A stretch of 64,000 bases of DNA from Streptomyces sp. CBMA152 (GTDB lineage: Bacteria; Actinomycetota; Actinomycetes; Streptomycetales; Streptomycetaceae), in the NCBI RefSeq assembly GCF_014596475.1, contig NZ_MECJ01000010.1:16853-80852 (forward strand). The letters are read 5' to 3'. Position 1 is the first letter of the stretch. Each line of letters opens with the position of its first letter. The notes below the pieces were generated by a model. The model did not search any database. It was not told the origin of the DNA and saw nothing but the letters and a program-made list of their open reading frames with translations. The position numbers were made by a program, and so were the translations under genes. This document shows, one piece after another, positions 27,119-36,000 of the stretch.

Positions 27119-27224
27119 GTCAACAACCTCCGTGGGACGTACGGTTCCCGCACTCTTCGGTGCGGATTCCCGAACCTACCGGGCCCCACTGACAACGCCC
27201 CCGCCGCCCACCTCCGCAAGGCCC

Positions 27225-28817
27225 CTACCAGCTGGTCTTGCGGTGCAGCTCCCACATGCACATGACGGTTTGCGGGTCGATAGCGCGCTCGCCGCCGGCG
27301 ATGTCGTCGCTGGCCGCGACATAGAGCTTGCCCTGCCACAGCGGCAGCAGCCGCACGTCGTCGACCAGGATGTCCTGGGCGCGCTCGAACTTCTTGCTGA
27401 CCGCTCCCCGGTCGGAGACCTCGCGGGTCTGAGGGATCAGCTGGTTGACGATCTCCTTGGGCTCGTACGGCGTGCCGACGGCGTTCTCCTTGCCCACGAA
27501 GGGCGCGATGAAGTTGTCGGGGTCCGGGAAGTCCGGGAACCAGCCGCGCCCGAAGACGGGGTAGTCACCGGCCTGCATGCCCTGCGTGTACGTCTTCCAG
27601 GGGCGGCTCTGCAGGTTCACCGTGAACAGCCCCGAGGCCTCCAGCTGCCGCTTGAGCTCGGCGAACTCCAGCGCGGTCGAGGAGCCGTAGCGGTCGGTGG
27701 TGTACCAGAGGGTGAGCGGCACCGGGTCGGTGATCCCGGCCTTGCGCAGGATCGCCTTCGCCTTGGGGACGCTGGGCGCGCCGAAGGTGTCGAAGAAGCT
27801 CACGGTGTGCCCGGCGACGCCCTTGGGCACCATCGAGTACAGCGGTTCGGCGGTGCCCTTGTAGACCTTGGCCACCAGTGCGTCCCGGTCGACGAGCTGG
27901 GCGATCGCCTTGCGTACGGCGGGGTTGGCGGCGGCCGGGTCCTTGGGGTTGAAGACCAGGAAGCGGATCTCGGTGCCGACCGTCTCGACCAGCTGGAGCG
28001 GCTTGCCCGCGGCCTTCTGGTTCTGGACGTCCAGGACCTCGTCGGCGGTCAGACCCCGGTAGGTGACATCGATCTGCTTCTTCTTGAGGGACTCCACCAT
28101 GTCGGAGGAGTCCTTGAAGTACCGGATCGAGACGGCGTCGTTCTTGAGCTGCGCGAACCCCTGGTAGTGCGGGTTCTTCTTGAGGTCGGCCCGGTCGCCC
28201 GCGTGGTAGGACTCCAGGGTGTACGGGCCGGAGCCGGTGAGCCCGCCGTCGTCGCGCACCGCGTCCGCGGGGTAGGCCTTGGGGTCCACGATGGACATCG
28301 CGGGCGCGCCCAGGACGTACGGGAAGGTCGCGTCGGACTTGTTCAGATGGAAGGTGACCGTCCGCCCGTCCTCGGCGGTGACCTTGTCCAGGCTGGTCAG
28401 CAGACCCTTGGGGCCCGCCTTCACGTTGATCTTCACGATGCGGTCGATGGAGTACTTGACGGCCGCCGCGTCGAGCTTGTCGCCGTTGGAGAACTGCAGG
28501 TCCTTGCGGAGTGTGCACTGGTACGTACGGCTGTCGGGGTCCTTGAACTCGCAGGCCTCGGCCGCGTCCGGCTGGGGTGTGTTGCTGCCGGTGGGGAAGG
28601 AGAGCAGTGTCTGGAAGACGTTGCGGTAGAGCTCCCAGGAGCCGTCCCAGGAGGCGGCCGGGTCGAGCGTGCTCGGCTCGCTGACCGTGCCGACCTTGAT
28701 CGTCTGCTGGGTGTTCGAACTGCCCCCCGAGAGCAGTCCGCAGCCGCCCGTCAGGGCCACCGACGACATGGACGCAAGGGCCGCGGTGGTGCGCAGGCAT
28801 ATGGTCCGGTTGAACAC
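27225..28817 (-). CDS. ABC transporter substrate-binding lipoprotein (SBP_bac_5, peptide type)
   Basis: A 530-residue exported protein. The signal peptide ends in lipobox L-T-G-G-C, and the mature part has family hallmarks: TVSEPSTLDPAASWDGSWELYRNVFQTL near the start and GRGWFPDFPDPDNFIAPF near the end. The GTG at 28817 is nine bases after GAGGAG; GTG 28823 is only three bases from it. No permease or ATPase genes are adjacent, so it is an orphan binding protein that must use a transporter elsewhere or serve as a sensor. Confidence 0.9.
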   Translation of the reverse strand: MFNRTICLRTTAALASMSSVALTGGCGLLSGGSSNTQQTIKVGTVSEPSTLDPAASWDGSWELYRNVFQTLLSFPTGSNTPQPDAAEACEFKDPDSRTYQCTLRKDLQFSNGDKLDAAAVKYSIDRIVKINVKAGPKGLLTSLDKVTAEDGRTVTFHLNKSDATFPYVLGAPAMSIVDPKAYPADAVRDDGGLTGSGPYTLESYHAGDRADLKKNPHYQGFAQLKNDAVSIRYFKDSSDMVESLKKKQIDVTYRGLTADEVLDVQNQKAAGKPLQLVETVGTEIRFLVFNPKDPAAANPAVRKAIAQLVDRDALVAKVYKGTAEPLYSMVPKGVAGHTVSFFDTFGAPSVPKAKAILRKAGITDPVPLTLWYTTDRYGSSTALEFAELKRQLEASGLFTVNLQSRPWKTYTQGMQAGDYPVFGRGWFPDFPDPDNFIAPFVGKENAVGTPYEPKEIVNQLIPQTREVSDRGAVSKKFERAQDILVDDVRLLPLWQGKLYVAASDDIAGGERAIDPQTVMCMWELHRKTSW

Positions 28818-28990
28818 GTGCACGCTCCTCGTTCAGCCATGGATCGGCAGACCATACCGCAGCGCCCCGCCCGGTCAACTGAGCGACCAGACGGGGCACT
28901 TGGGGTCATTTAGGAGCAAACCGGTTCACTACTCGCCGGTACCAAGATCAGCGTACCCGGTAGGTGATCAACGAACCCCGGCGTCGACGA

Positions 28991-29758
28991 TCAGTGGACC
29001 CCGACGTTGAGGAACAGCCCGCCGTCGACCACCAGGGTCTGACCGGTGATCCACTCCGACTGGTCGGAGGTGAGGAACGCCGCCGCTCCCCCGATGTCGG
29101 ACGGCACCCCGAGGCGGCCCATCGGGTAGGCCGCGGCGGCCTCCTCCTCGCGGCCCTCGTAGAGCGCCTGGGCGAACTTGGTCTTGATCACGGCCGGGGC
29201 GATCGAGTTGACCCGCACCCCGGGCGCGAACTCGTGCGCCAGCTGGAGGGTCAGATTGACCATGGCCGCCTTGCTCATGCCGTACGCACCGATGAAGGGC
29301 GAGGCGGAGACGCCGGCGATGGAGGCGATGTTCACGATCGCGCCGCCGTTCGCCTGCTGCCAGGCCTTCCACGTCTGCTGGGCGAAGCCGAGCGCGGAGA
29401 TCACATTGGTCTCGAAGACCTTGCGGGCCACATTGAGGTCGAGCTCGGCGATCGGGCCGAAGACCGGGTTGGTGCCGGCGTTGTTGACCAGGAAGTCGAC
29501 CCGGCCGAAGGCCTCCATCGCGCGCGCCACGGCGGCGGCCTGGTGGGCCTCGTCGTGGGCCTTGCCGGCGACGCCGATGACGCGGTCGGGGCCGAGCCTG
29601 TCGACGGCCTCCTTGAGGGCGTCCTCATTGCGGCCGGTGATGCAGACGCGGTCGCCGCGCGCGACCAGCGCCTCGGCGATGCCGTAGCCGATGCCCCGGC
29701 TCGCGCCGGTGACCAGGGCCGCCTTGCCGGAGAGCTCGGGGAGCTGAGTGTCAGTCAT
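28991..29758 (-). CDS. Short-chain dehydrogenase/reductase
   Basis: A 255-residue classical SDR: cofactor loop TGASRGIG, FLVNNAGTN, catalytic Ser in NIASIAG, and Tyr/Lys in YGMSK, ending WITGQTLVVDGGLFLNVGVH. It is 18 bases downstream of a second SDR on the same strand, so both probably form an operon. The pair could act in fatty acid metabolism as FabG-like 3-oxoacyl reductases, but sequence alone does not fix the substrate. Confidence 0.9.
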   Translation of the reverse strand: MTDTQLPELSGKAALVTGASRGIGYGIAEALVARGDRVCITGRNEDALKEAVDRLGPDRVIGVAGKAHDEAHQAAAVARAMEAFGRVDFLVNNAGTNPVFGPIAELDLNVARKVFETNVISALGFAQQTWKAWQQANGGAIVNIASIAGVSASPFIGAYGMSKAAMVNLTLQLAHEFAPGVRVNSIAPAVIKTKFAQALYEGREEEAAAAYPMGRLGVPSDIGGAAAFLTSDQSEWITGQTLVVDGGLFLNVGVH

Positions 29759-29776
29759 GTTCTTTTTCCCTCAGCC

Positions 29777-30538
29777 CTAGTTGAGCGGTCCGCCGGCCAC
29801 GTACATCACCTGTCCGGAGACGAAGCCCGCGTCGTCTCCGGCGAAGAAGGCGATGGCGTTGGCGATGTCCTCGGGCCTGCCCACGCGCTGCACCGGGATC
29901 TGCGAGGCGGCCGCGGTCTGGAAGTCCTCGAAGTCCATGCCGACCCGGGCGGCGGTCTGCGCGGTCATCTCGGTGACGATGAAGCCGGGGGCCACCGCGT
30001 TGGCGGTGACGCCGAACTTGCCGAGCTCGATGGCGAGGGTCTTGGTGAAGCCCTGCAGGCCCGCCTTGACGGCGGAGTAGTTCGCCTGGCCTCGGTTGCC
30101 GAGCGCGGAGGACGAGGAGAGCGAGACGATACGGCCCCAGCCCGCGTCCACCATGTGCTTCTGCACGGCCTTCGCCATCAGGAACGCGCCCTTGAGGTGG
30201 ACGTTCATCACCATGTCCCAGTCGGACTCGCTCATCTTGAAGAGCAGGTTGTCCCGGAGCACACCCGCGTTGTTGACGAGGATGGTGGGCGCGCCGAGCT
30301 CGGCGGCGACGCGCGCCACGGCGGCCTCCACCTGGGCGCTGTCGGAGACGTCGCAGCCGACGGCGATCGCCCGGCCGCCCGCCGCCGTGATCTTCTCGAC
30401 GGTGTCCTTGCAGGCCGCCTCGTCGAGGTCGAGTACGGCGACCGCGCGGCCCTCGGCCGCGAGCCGGACGGCGGTCGCGGCGCCGATGCCCCGGGCCGCC
30501 CCGGTCACGATGGCTACGCGCTGCTCGGTGGTGGACAT
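29777..30538 (-). CDS. fabG: FabG-like 3-oxoacyl-ACP reductase (SDR)
   Basis: A 253-residue SDR with TGAARGIG, ILVNNAGVLRDNLLFKM, SLSSSSALGNRGQANYSAVKAGLQGFTK (Ser, Tyr and Lys of the active site) and GFIVTEMT. The NNAGxxRDNLLxxM and NRGQxNYSxxKAG stretches are closer to FabG than to general SDRs. GAGGAGAACAGC precedes the ATG. First gene of a two-SDR unit. Confidence 0.88.
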   Translation of the reverse strand: MSTTEQRVAIVTGAARGIGAATAVRLAAEGRAVAVLDLDEAACKDTVEKITAAGGRAIAVGCDVSDSAQVEAAVARVAAELGAPTILVNNAGVLRDNLLFKMSESDWDMVMNVHLKGAFLMAKAVQKHMVDAGWGRIVSLSSSSALGNRGQANYSAVKAGLQGFTKTLAIELGKFGVTANAVAPGFIVTEMTAQTAARVGMDFEDFQTAAASQIPVQRVGRPEDIANAIAFFAGDDAGFVSGQVMYVAGGPLN

Positions 30539-30674
30539 GCTGTTCTCCTCGCCCTGGGGATCCGCGGCTCCTCGTCCCTGAGCAACCGCTTAGTAGCTTC
30601 AGCAGTCGAGACGCTAGAAGCCCTGGCACGCGGTGTCAACGGCCCACGGATCCCGCCAACGAAGGTCACACCCG

Positions 30675-31058
30675 TCAGCGCACCAGCAGGTCGAGCAGCC
30701 GCTCGGTCTCGGCCGCCGGGTCGGCGGTGAGCCCGGTGTGCACCGGGCCGGGCTGGACGACCGTGGAGCGCGGCGCGATCAGCCAGCGAAAGCGCCGCCC
30801 CGCGTCGTCGCGCGCCGCCTGCCCGGCCGCCTCGCCGCCGTGGCAGACCCCCTCCACGGCCTTGAGAGCGGCTCGTACACCGACGACGTCCGCGTTCGGG
30901 TCGAGCGCCCTCAGCTTGGCCTCGTCCAGATGCGTACGGGCCGCGACGAACGACTGGGCACGGCAGTAGACCAGCACCCCGGCGTTGAAGCACTCCCCGC
31001 GCTCGACACGTGGCACCACGCGCAGCAGTGCGTACTCGAAGACATGGCGGTCGTTCAC
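30675..31058 (-). CDS. DUF3037 protein
   Basis: A 127-residue protein matching the DUF3037 pattern: FEYALLRVVPRVERGECFNAGVLVYCRAQSFV. Its GTG start overlaps the TGA of the HipA-like kinase gene (GTGA), which indicates translational coupling. Function unknown; the steady pairing with the kinase suggests a shared role. Confidence 0.8.
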   Translation of the reverse strand: MNDRHVFEYALLRVVPRVERGECFNAGVLVYCRAQSFVAARTHLDEAKLRALDPNADVVGVRAALKAVEGVCHGGEAAGQAARDDAGRRFRWLIAPRSTVVQPGPVHTGLTADPAAETERLLDLLVR

Positions 31059-31906
31059 TGGCCGTCCTTCTTGCTGTTCTTGGTGGGGTGCGGCCAGGGG
31101 GTGAGGTGGTCGGTGAGCCAGCCGGGGGCCTGCGACGGGCGGTCCTTGGTGGGCGCCTCCAGCGTGATCCGCTCGTGGATGTCACGGGCGCGCGAGAGCA
31201 GCGGCGCCACATACGCGCGGCGCAGCGCGTCGGTCGTCTCGAAGCCCGGCTCGTCGACCAGCCACTCGTCGGGCACCAGGGCGGTGACCTCGGTCAGCAG
31301 CTCCTCGGTGACCAGCGGCGCCAACTCGGCGGCAGCGGTGGCGACATCGGGCCCGAAGGGGGCGAGCGCGTGGTCGGAGGCGTTGTACGGCTTGGCCGCC
31401 GAGGCCTGCGCGCCCGGCCAGTTGTGGTGCCAGATCATCGTGGCGCCGTGGTCGATGAGCCACAGATCGCCGTGCCAGACCAGCATGTTAGGGTTCCGCC
31501 ACGATCGGTCGACGTTGTTGATCAACGCGTCGAACCACACGACCCGGCCCGCTTCCGCGGCACTCACCTCATAGGCGAGCGGATCGAACCCGATCGAACC
31601 GGGCAGATAGTCCATTCCGAGATTCAGCCCGCCGCTCGCCTTCAGCAGCTCCTGCACCTCCTGGTCCGGCTCCGAGAGCCCGATGACCGGGTCCAGCTGA
31701 ATGGTGACCAGCTCGGGGACCCGCATCCCGAGCCGCCTGGCCAGTTCACCGCAGATCACCTCCGCGACGAGGGTCTTGCGCCCCTGCCCCGCGCCGGTGA
31801 ACTTCATGACGTAGGTCCCGAGATCGTCGGCCTCGACGATGCCCGGGAGCGAGCCGCCCTCACGCAGCGGCGTGACATAGCGGGTCGCTGTGACTTCATT
31901 GAGCAT
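31055..31906 (-). CDS. HipA-like kinase
   Basis: A 283-residue protein with a compact HipA/PI3K-like kinase layout: an N-terminal lysine strand (YVMKFTGAGQGRKTLVAEV), catalytic loop WFDALINNVDRSWRNPNML and metal-binding LWLIDHGATM. It lacks the HipA N-subdomain of the classical persistence toxin, and there is no HipB-like HTH gene next to it. Instead it overlaps a DUF3037 gene by four bases. Whether it phosphorylates a protein target is unknown. Confidence 0.82.
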   Translation of the reverse strand: MLNEVTATRYVTPLREGGSLPGIVEADDLGTYVMKFTGAGQGRKTLVAEVICGELARRLGMRVPELVTIQLDPVIGLSEPDQEVQELLKASGGLNLGMDYLPGSIGFDPLAYEVSAAEAGRVVWFDALINNVDRSWRNPNMLVWHGDLWLIDHGATMIWHHNWPGAQASAAKPYNASDHALAPFGPDVATAAAELAPLVTEELLTEVTALVPDEWLVDEPGFETTDALRRAYVAPLLSRARDIHERITLEAPTKDRPSQAPGWLTDHLTPWPHPTKNSKKDGQ

Positions 31907-31968
31907 CCGTCCAGGCTACTGGGGCGGATGGGACTGTTCGATCACTTATTCACGAGGGGACGTCGGCC

Positions 31969-34065
31969 ATGTCAGCACCGCACACCACCGAGAAGGACAC
32001 CACCACCGAGGACCTGCCGTTGCAGTTCGCCCGCACCAAGCGCTTCTCGCTCGGTGTGCCCAAGCAGTTCACGGTCTCCCCCGACGGCGAGCGCGTCCTG
32101 TTCGTCCGCACCGCCGACGGGCGCTCCTCGGTGAGCTCGCTGTGGCTCCACGAGAGCGGCGAGGAGCGGATACTCGTCGACCCGCTGACGCTGACCGGGG
32201 CCGACGACGACGTTCCCGAGGCGGAGCTGATCCGCCGCGAGCGGGCCCGCGAGACGAGCGCGGGAATCGTCGCGTACGCCACCGACGCGGCGGTCCGCAC
32301 GGTCGTCTTCGCCGTCTCGGGCACGCTCTGGCTCGCCGCAACGGACGGCTCCGCCCCGCGCCCGCTCCCCACGGCGGGCCCGGCCGTCGACCCGCGCCTG
32401 TCCCCCGACGGCACACTCGTCTCGTACGTGACAGGCGGCGCCCTGCACGTCGTACGCGCCGACGGCACGGGTGAGCGCCAACTGGCCGCGCCGGAGGGGC
32501 CGGAGGTGACCTACGGCCTCGCCGACCACGCCTCCGCCGAGTCGATCCACCGCGAGGCCAGCTCCTGGTGGTCGCCAGACGGCAGCGCGCTGCTGGTCGT
32601 ACGGGCCGACAGCGCGCCCGTGCAGCGCTGGTACCTCAGCGACCCGGCGAACCCGACGAAGGCCCCGCGCACCATGGCGTACCCGGCGGCGGGCACGGCC
32701 AACGCGGAGGTGTCGCTGCACCTCGTCCGCGTCGACGGCACGCGGGTACCGGTCCGACTGCCGCGCTCGGCCGACCTCGACACGCACCCGGCGGGCGCCT
32801 GGACCGCCCCGGCCTTCGAGTACATCGTCGAGGGCGGCTGGGACGCGGGCGGCGCGTTCGCCACCGTACAGACCAGGGACCAGCGCACCGCGTACCAACT
32901 CGCCATCGCCCCGGAGACCGGCGAAGTGGAGCCGACAGACCGTCAACACGACGACGCCTGGCTGGAGTTCCTGCCGGGTGCGACCCGGCTCGCCCGCTCC
33001 GGTCTCACCCTCGGTACGGATCTTCCCCCCACTCTGGACGTACGCGCGGTGCTCGGCACGGTCGGCGGGACGGTCTACTTCACGGCGAGCGACGAGCCGA
33101 CCGAGACCCATGTCTGGACGTACACACCGGGATCAGGCTACGTCCGGCTCACCGAGGAGCCGGGGGTGCACACGGCGGTCCTCGGGGGCGACACCGTCGT
33201 CCTGGACAGCCGCACGCTCGACGGGCAGACCGTCACCGTGCTGCGCGACGGCAAGCCGGCCGGGCGGATCGAAGTGCTCGCCGAGCAGCCGCTGGTGACG
33301 CCCAGGCCCGTCTTCCTGGCCCTGGGCGAGCGCGAACTCCGTACCTCGCTCTATCTGCCGTCATGGCACCAGGAGGGCTCGGCGAGGCTCCCGGTCGTCG
33401 TCCACTCGTACGCGGGTCCCGGCGCCCAGACCGTGCAGCGCGGCAACGGCTGGCAGCACGCGGTGAACCAGTGGTTCGCCGAGCAGGGGTTCGCGGTCCT
33501 GTCCATCGACGGGCGCGGCACTCCGGGGCGCGGCGTGGAGTGGCGCAAGGCCGTCCACGGCGACCAGTTGACGCCGGTCCTGGAGGACCAGGCCGACGCG
33601 GTGCGGGCGGCCGTCGAGCGGTTCCCGGACCTGGACGGGGACCGGGTCGGCATCCGGGGCTGGTCGTTCGGCGGCTATCTCGCGGCGGGCGCCGTGCTGC
33701 ACCGGCCGGACGTCTTCCACGCGGCCGTCGCAGGTGCCGCCCCGACCGATCTCGCGCTCTACGACACCCACTGGAAGGAGCGGTTCCTCGGCCACCCGGA
33801 CGTCCTGCCCGAGAACTACGAGCGCTGCTCGCTGGTGGCCCACGCCCACAAGCTGACCCGGCCGCTGCTGCTCGTCCACGGCATGGCCGACGACAATGTG
33901 GTGCCCGCACACATGCTGCGGTTCTCGCAGGCGCTGGTCGCGGCGGGACGGCTGCACAGTGTGCTCCCGCTGCCGGGCGAGACCCACCTGGTCACCAAGG
34001 AAGGTGTGGCCGACACACTGCTGTGGCTGAATCTGGAATTCCTGAAGAAGTCCTTGAACGCCTGA
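31969..34065 (+). CDS. S9 family serine peptidase (DPP-IV-like)
   Basis: A 698-residue two-domain protein. Residues ~25-430 form a DPP-IV-type beta-propeller (repeated SPDG blades; SIHREASSWWSPDGSALLVVR). The C-terminal alpha/beta hydrolase has nucleophile Ser in RGWSFGGYLA, the Asp in VHGMADDNVVP and the His in GETHLVTKEG. No signal peptide is seen, so it is cytoplasmic. It should cleave dipeptides or short peptides, commonly after proline. GGGGA lies upstream of the ATG. Confidence 0.92.
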   Translation: MSAPHTTEKDTTTEDLPLQFARTKRFSLGVPKQFTVSPDGERVLFVRTADGRSSVSSLWLHESGEERILVDPLTLTGADDDVPEAELIRRERARETSAGIVAYATDAAVRTVVFAVSGTLWLAATDGSAPRPLPTAGPAVDPRLSPDGTLVSYVTGGALHVVRADGTGERQLAAPEGPEVTYGLADHASAESIHREASSWWSPDGSALLVVRADSAPVQRWYLSDPANPTKAPRTMAYPAAGTANAEVSLHLVRVDGTRVPVRLPRSADLDTHPAGAWTAPAFEYIVEGGWDAGGAFATVQTRDQRTAYQLAIAPETGEVEPTDRQHDDAWLEFLPGATRLARSGLTLGTDLPPTLDVRAVLGTVGGTVYFTASDEPTETHVWTYTPGSGYVRLTEEPGVHTAVLGGDTVVLDSRTLDGQTVTVLRDGKPAGRIEVLAEQPLVTPRPVFLALGERELRTSLYLPSWHQEGSARLPVVVHSYAGPGAQTVQRGNGWQHAVNQWFAEQGFAVLSIDGRGTPGRGVEWRKAVHGDQLTPVLEDQADAVRAAVERFPDLDGDRVGIRGWSFGGYLAAGAVLHRPDVFHAAVAGAAPTDLALYDTHWKERFLGHPDVLPENYERCSLVAHAHKLTRPLLLVHGMADDNVVPAHMLRFSQALVAAGRLHSVLPLPGETHLVTKEGVADTLLWLNLEFLKKSLNA

Positions 34066-34132
34066 ACACCGGGCGGGGCGGGACCGTATCCCTTCACGCA
34101 GCCCCGTGTAGCAAGGTGAAGGGAAAGCCAGT

Positions 34133-34618
34133 ATGACGACCCAACCGCTTGTGTCCGAGCCGGGCCCGGCCCGCCGTACCGTCGTCGCGGCGGCGGGCGT
34201 GGCCGGGCTCGCCGCCGCGCTCACCGCGTGCGGCAGTTCGGACAAGTCCAGTGATGCCGCCCCGCCCTCCGGCAACGGGGGTACCGGAGGGACGGGCGGC
34301 ACCGCCGGGGGCGACGCCGGTTCGGCCGGCGGCGGGGTGCTGGCGAAGACCGCCGACATCCCGCAGGGCGGCGGCAAGGTCTTCCCGGACCAGGGCGTGG
34401 TGGTGACCCAGCCGACGGCGGGCACCTTCAAGGCGTTCTCCGCCACCTGCACCCATCAGGGCTGCACGGTGAAGGACGTCGTCGGCGGCACCATCAACTG
34501 CCCGTGCCACGGCAGCAAGTACGACCCGGCGACCGGGAGCGTGAAGGCGGGCCCGGCGCCCCGCCCGCTCCCGGCGAAGAAGATCACCGTGGAGGGGGGC
34601 GCGATCAAGCTCGCCTGA
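34133..34618 (+). CDS. Rieske [2Fe-2S] lipoprotein
   Basis: A 161-residue protein with a twin-arginine start (PARRTVVAAAGVAGLAAALTACG) that also ends in a lipobox (L-T-A-C), then a Gly/Thr-rich linker. The Rieske cluster motifs are CTHQGC (Cys, His) and CPCHGSKYD (Cys, His). It is likely folded with its cluster in the cytoplasm, exported by Tat, and lipid-anchored outside. A partner cytochrome or oxidase is not encoded nearby; the role may be redox transfer at the membrane. Confidence 0.93.
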   Translation: MTTQPLVSEPGPARRTVVAAAGVAGLAAALTACGSSDKSSDAAPPSGNGGTGGTGGTAGGDAGSAGGGVLAKTADIPQGGGKVFPDQGVVVTQPTAGTFKAFSATCTHQGCTVKDVVGGTINCPCHGSKYDPATGSVKAGPAPRPLPAKKITVEGGAIKLA

Positions 34619-34632
34619 CCTGCCTCGCGCGC

Positions 34633-35283
34633 TCAGGCCCGGGTGGCCCGGCGCGGCCCTTTCCAGCAGCTGACGATGTCGTCCGTGGTGGCGACCGTGG
34701 CGACCAGGGCCAGCGTGTTGCGGATCATCGCGGGGGTGTACTCGGCGGGCACCCCCGCGATCCCGTCGGCCACGACCACCGCCGTATAGCCGAGGTTGAC
34801 CGCGTCGAAGACGGCGTTGGGGATCGCCACATTGGCCGAGACGCCGGTGACGATCAGGGTGCGGCAGCCGAGGTTGCGCAGCAGCGCGTCGACGTCGGTC
34901 CCGGCGATCGGCGAGAGCCCGTGCAGCCTGCGCACCACGATGTCCTCGTCCGCCACCTCGATGCCCTCGACGATCCGTACCGCCGTCGAGCCGGAGTGCT
35001 GCTGTACGGGCAGCCGTTCTGCGGCCCGGAACAGACGGGCGTTGCGGGACGCCCCGCGCCCGTCCGGCCGCCGCTCGGCCACCGCGTGCAGCACCTGTAC
35101 GCCGGTCTCATGGGCGACGGCGACCAGCCGCGCGATGTTATGAAGGGCGCCCGACGACCGTGCCACCTTGGCGAGTTCGGGCAGCGCGCTGTCGACGCCG
35201 ACGACTCCCCGTTGACACTCGACGGTCATCAGGACCGTCGAGACGGGGTCCAACTGCTCGGCCAGATGTTCGCGGGTCGCCAT
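34633..35283 (-). CDS. Isochorismatase-fold protein with altered catalytic triad
   Basis: A 216-residue cysteine-hydrolase-fold protein recognised by GCRTLIVTGVSANVAIPNAVFDAVNLGYTAVVVADGIAG. Compared with the Asp-Lys-Cys triad of the family, the first position reads MTVECQRG (Glu for Asp), the second VRRLHGLSP (Arg for Lys) and the nucleophile ANVAI (Ala for Cys). It is therefore unlikely to hydrolyse by the standard mechanism, or belongs to a non-hydrolytic subgroup. It is convergent with the Rieske gene and divergent from a PPOX gene. Confidence 0.8.
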   Translation of the reverse strand: MATREHLAEQLDPVSTVLMTVECQRGVVGVDSALPELAKVARSSGALHNIARLVAVAHETGVQVLHAVAERRPDGRGASRNARLFRAAERLPVQQHSGSTAVRIVEGIEVADEDIVVRRLHGLSPIAGTDVDALLRNLGCRTLIVTGVSANVAIPNAVFDAVNLGYTAVVVADGIAGVPAEYTPAMIRNTLALVATVATTDDIVSCWKGPRRATRA

Positions 35284-35384
35284 GGCGCGCGAGGTTAACG
35301 GCCATTGCGCCAGAGGGAAAGAGCGCGCATGATTCCTGACGACCCGTCAGACACCGTGGTGGTCGGAACGCGAAGGAGCCGCAG

Positions 35385-35879
35385 ATGGCCGCAGTCCAGC
35401 GCCGGGGCCGCCGGATCATGATGACGGACGCGGAACGGGACGCGTTCCTCGCCGAACAGCGCACCTGCCGCGTCGCCACCGTCGCCCCCGACGGCCACCC
35501 GCACGTCGGCGCGCTCTGGTACGCCTGGGACGGCACCTCGCTCTGGCTCTACTCGATCACCCGCAGCCTGCGCTGGACCCAGCTGCGCAAGGACCCCCGG
35601 ATCGCGGTGGTAGTGGACGCGGGCGAGTCGTACGGGGAGCTGCGCGGCGTGGAACTACGCGGCAAGGCCGTCCCGGTCGGCGAATCCCCCCGCACGGGCG
35701 AGCCATGCCCGGAACTGGACGCTCCCGAGCGCCAGTTCGCCCGCAAGAACTTCGGCCTGGAAGAGCTGCCCCACGACGGCCGCCACGCGTGGCTACGACT
35801 GACGCCGGAGGCGATCGTGTCGTGGGATTTCAGGAAGCTGGGGGGCACCTCCGGCAATTTCAGCCCCTCCGGCGTTTGA
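35385..35879 (+). CDS. PPOX-class flavin/F420-dependent protein
   Basis: A 164-residue split-barrel protein (MMTDAERDAFLAEQRTCRVATVAPDGHPHVGALWYAWDG, RKDPRIAVVVDAG) of the PPOX class that binds F420 or FMN in actinobacteria. GAAGGAG precedes the ATG. The last codons (SPSGV) come from a dispersed repeat that starts at 35861, so the C-terminus has been extended or replaced by repeat DNA. Confidence 0.85.
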   Translation: MAAVQRRGRRIMMTDAERDAFLAEQRTCRVATVAPDGHPHVGALWYAWDGTSLWLYSITRSLRWTQLRKDPRIAVVVDAGESYGELRGVELRGKAVPVGESPRTGEPCPELDAPERQFARKNFGLEELPHDGRHAWLRLTPEAIVSWDFRKLGGTSGNFSPSGV

Positions 35880-35915
35880 GGAGCGGGGGCCCGGGGGCAG
35901 CGCCCCCGGCAACGG
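35861..35915 (+). repeat. Streptomyces-type dispersed repeat with hairpin at a gene end
   Basis: CAGCCCCTCCGGCGTTTGAG followed by a G-rich stem is a motif I recall as recurring at gene ends across Streptomyces. It encodes the last five residues and the stop of the PPOX gene. A perfect 8-base hairpin (35891-35898 and 35902-35909) follows and may work as a terminator. Confidence 0.65.
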
Positions 35916-35940
35916 CGCTCAACCCCGACATGGCCGCCCG

Positions 35941-35997
35941 CCCAGGGCTTCTGGGAAGGGGCGGGGAGGGGCAAAAAGCCCGCCGCAGGCGCATCCC
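35941..35997 (-). repeat. Second dispersed repeat, facing the LysR gene end
   Basis: Read on the minus strand, a GCGCCTGCGGCGGGCTTTTTGCCCC... block followed by CCCCGCCCC tracts resembles another recurrent streptomycete intergenic repeat. It contains a short GGGC/GCCC hairpin (35969-35981 region) with a T-run in the loop. It lies just beyond the stop of the LysR gene. Confidence 0.5.
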
Positions 35998-36000
35998 ACC

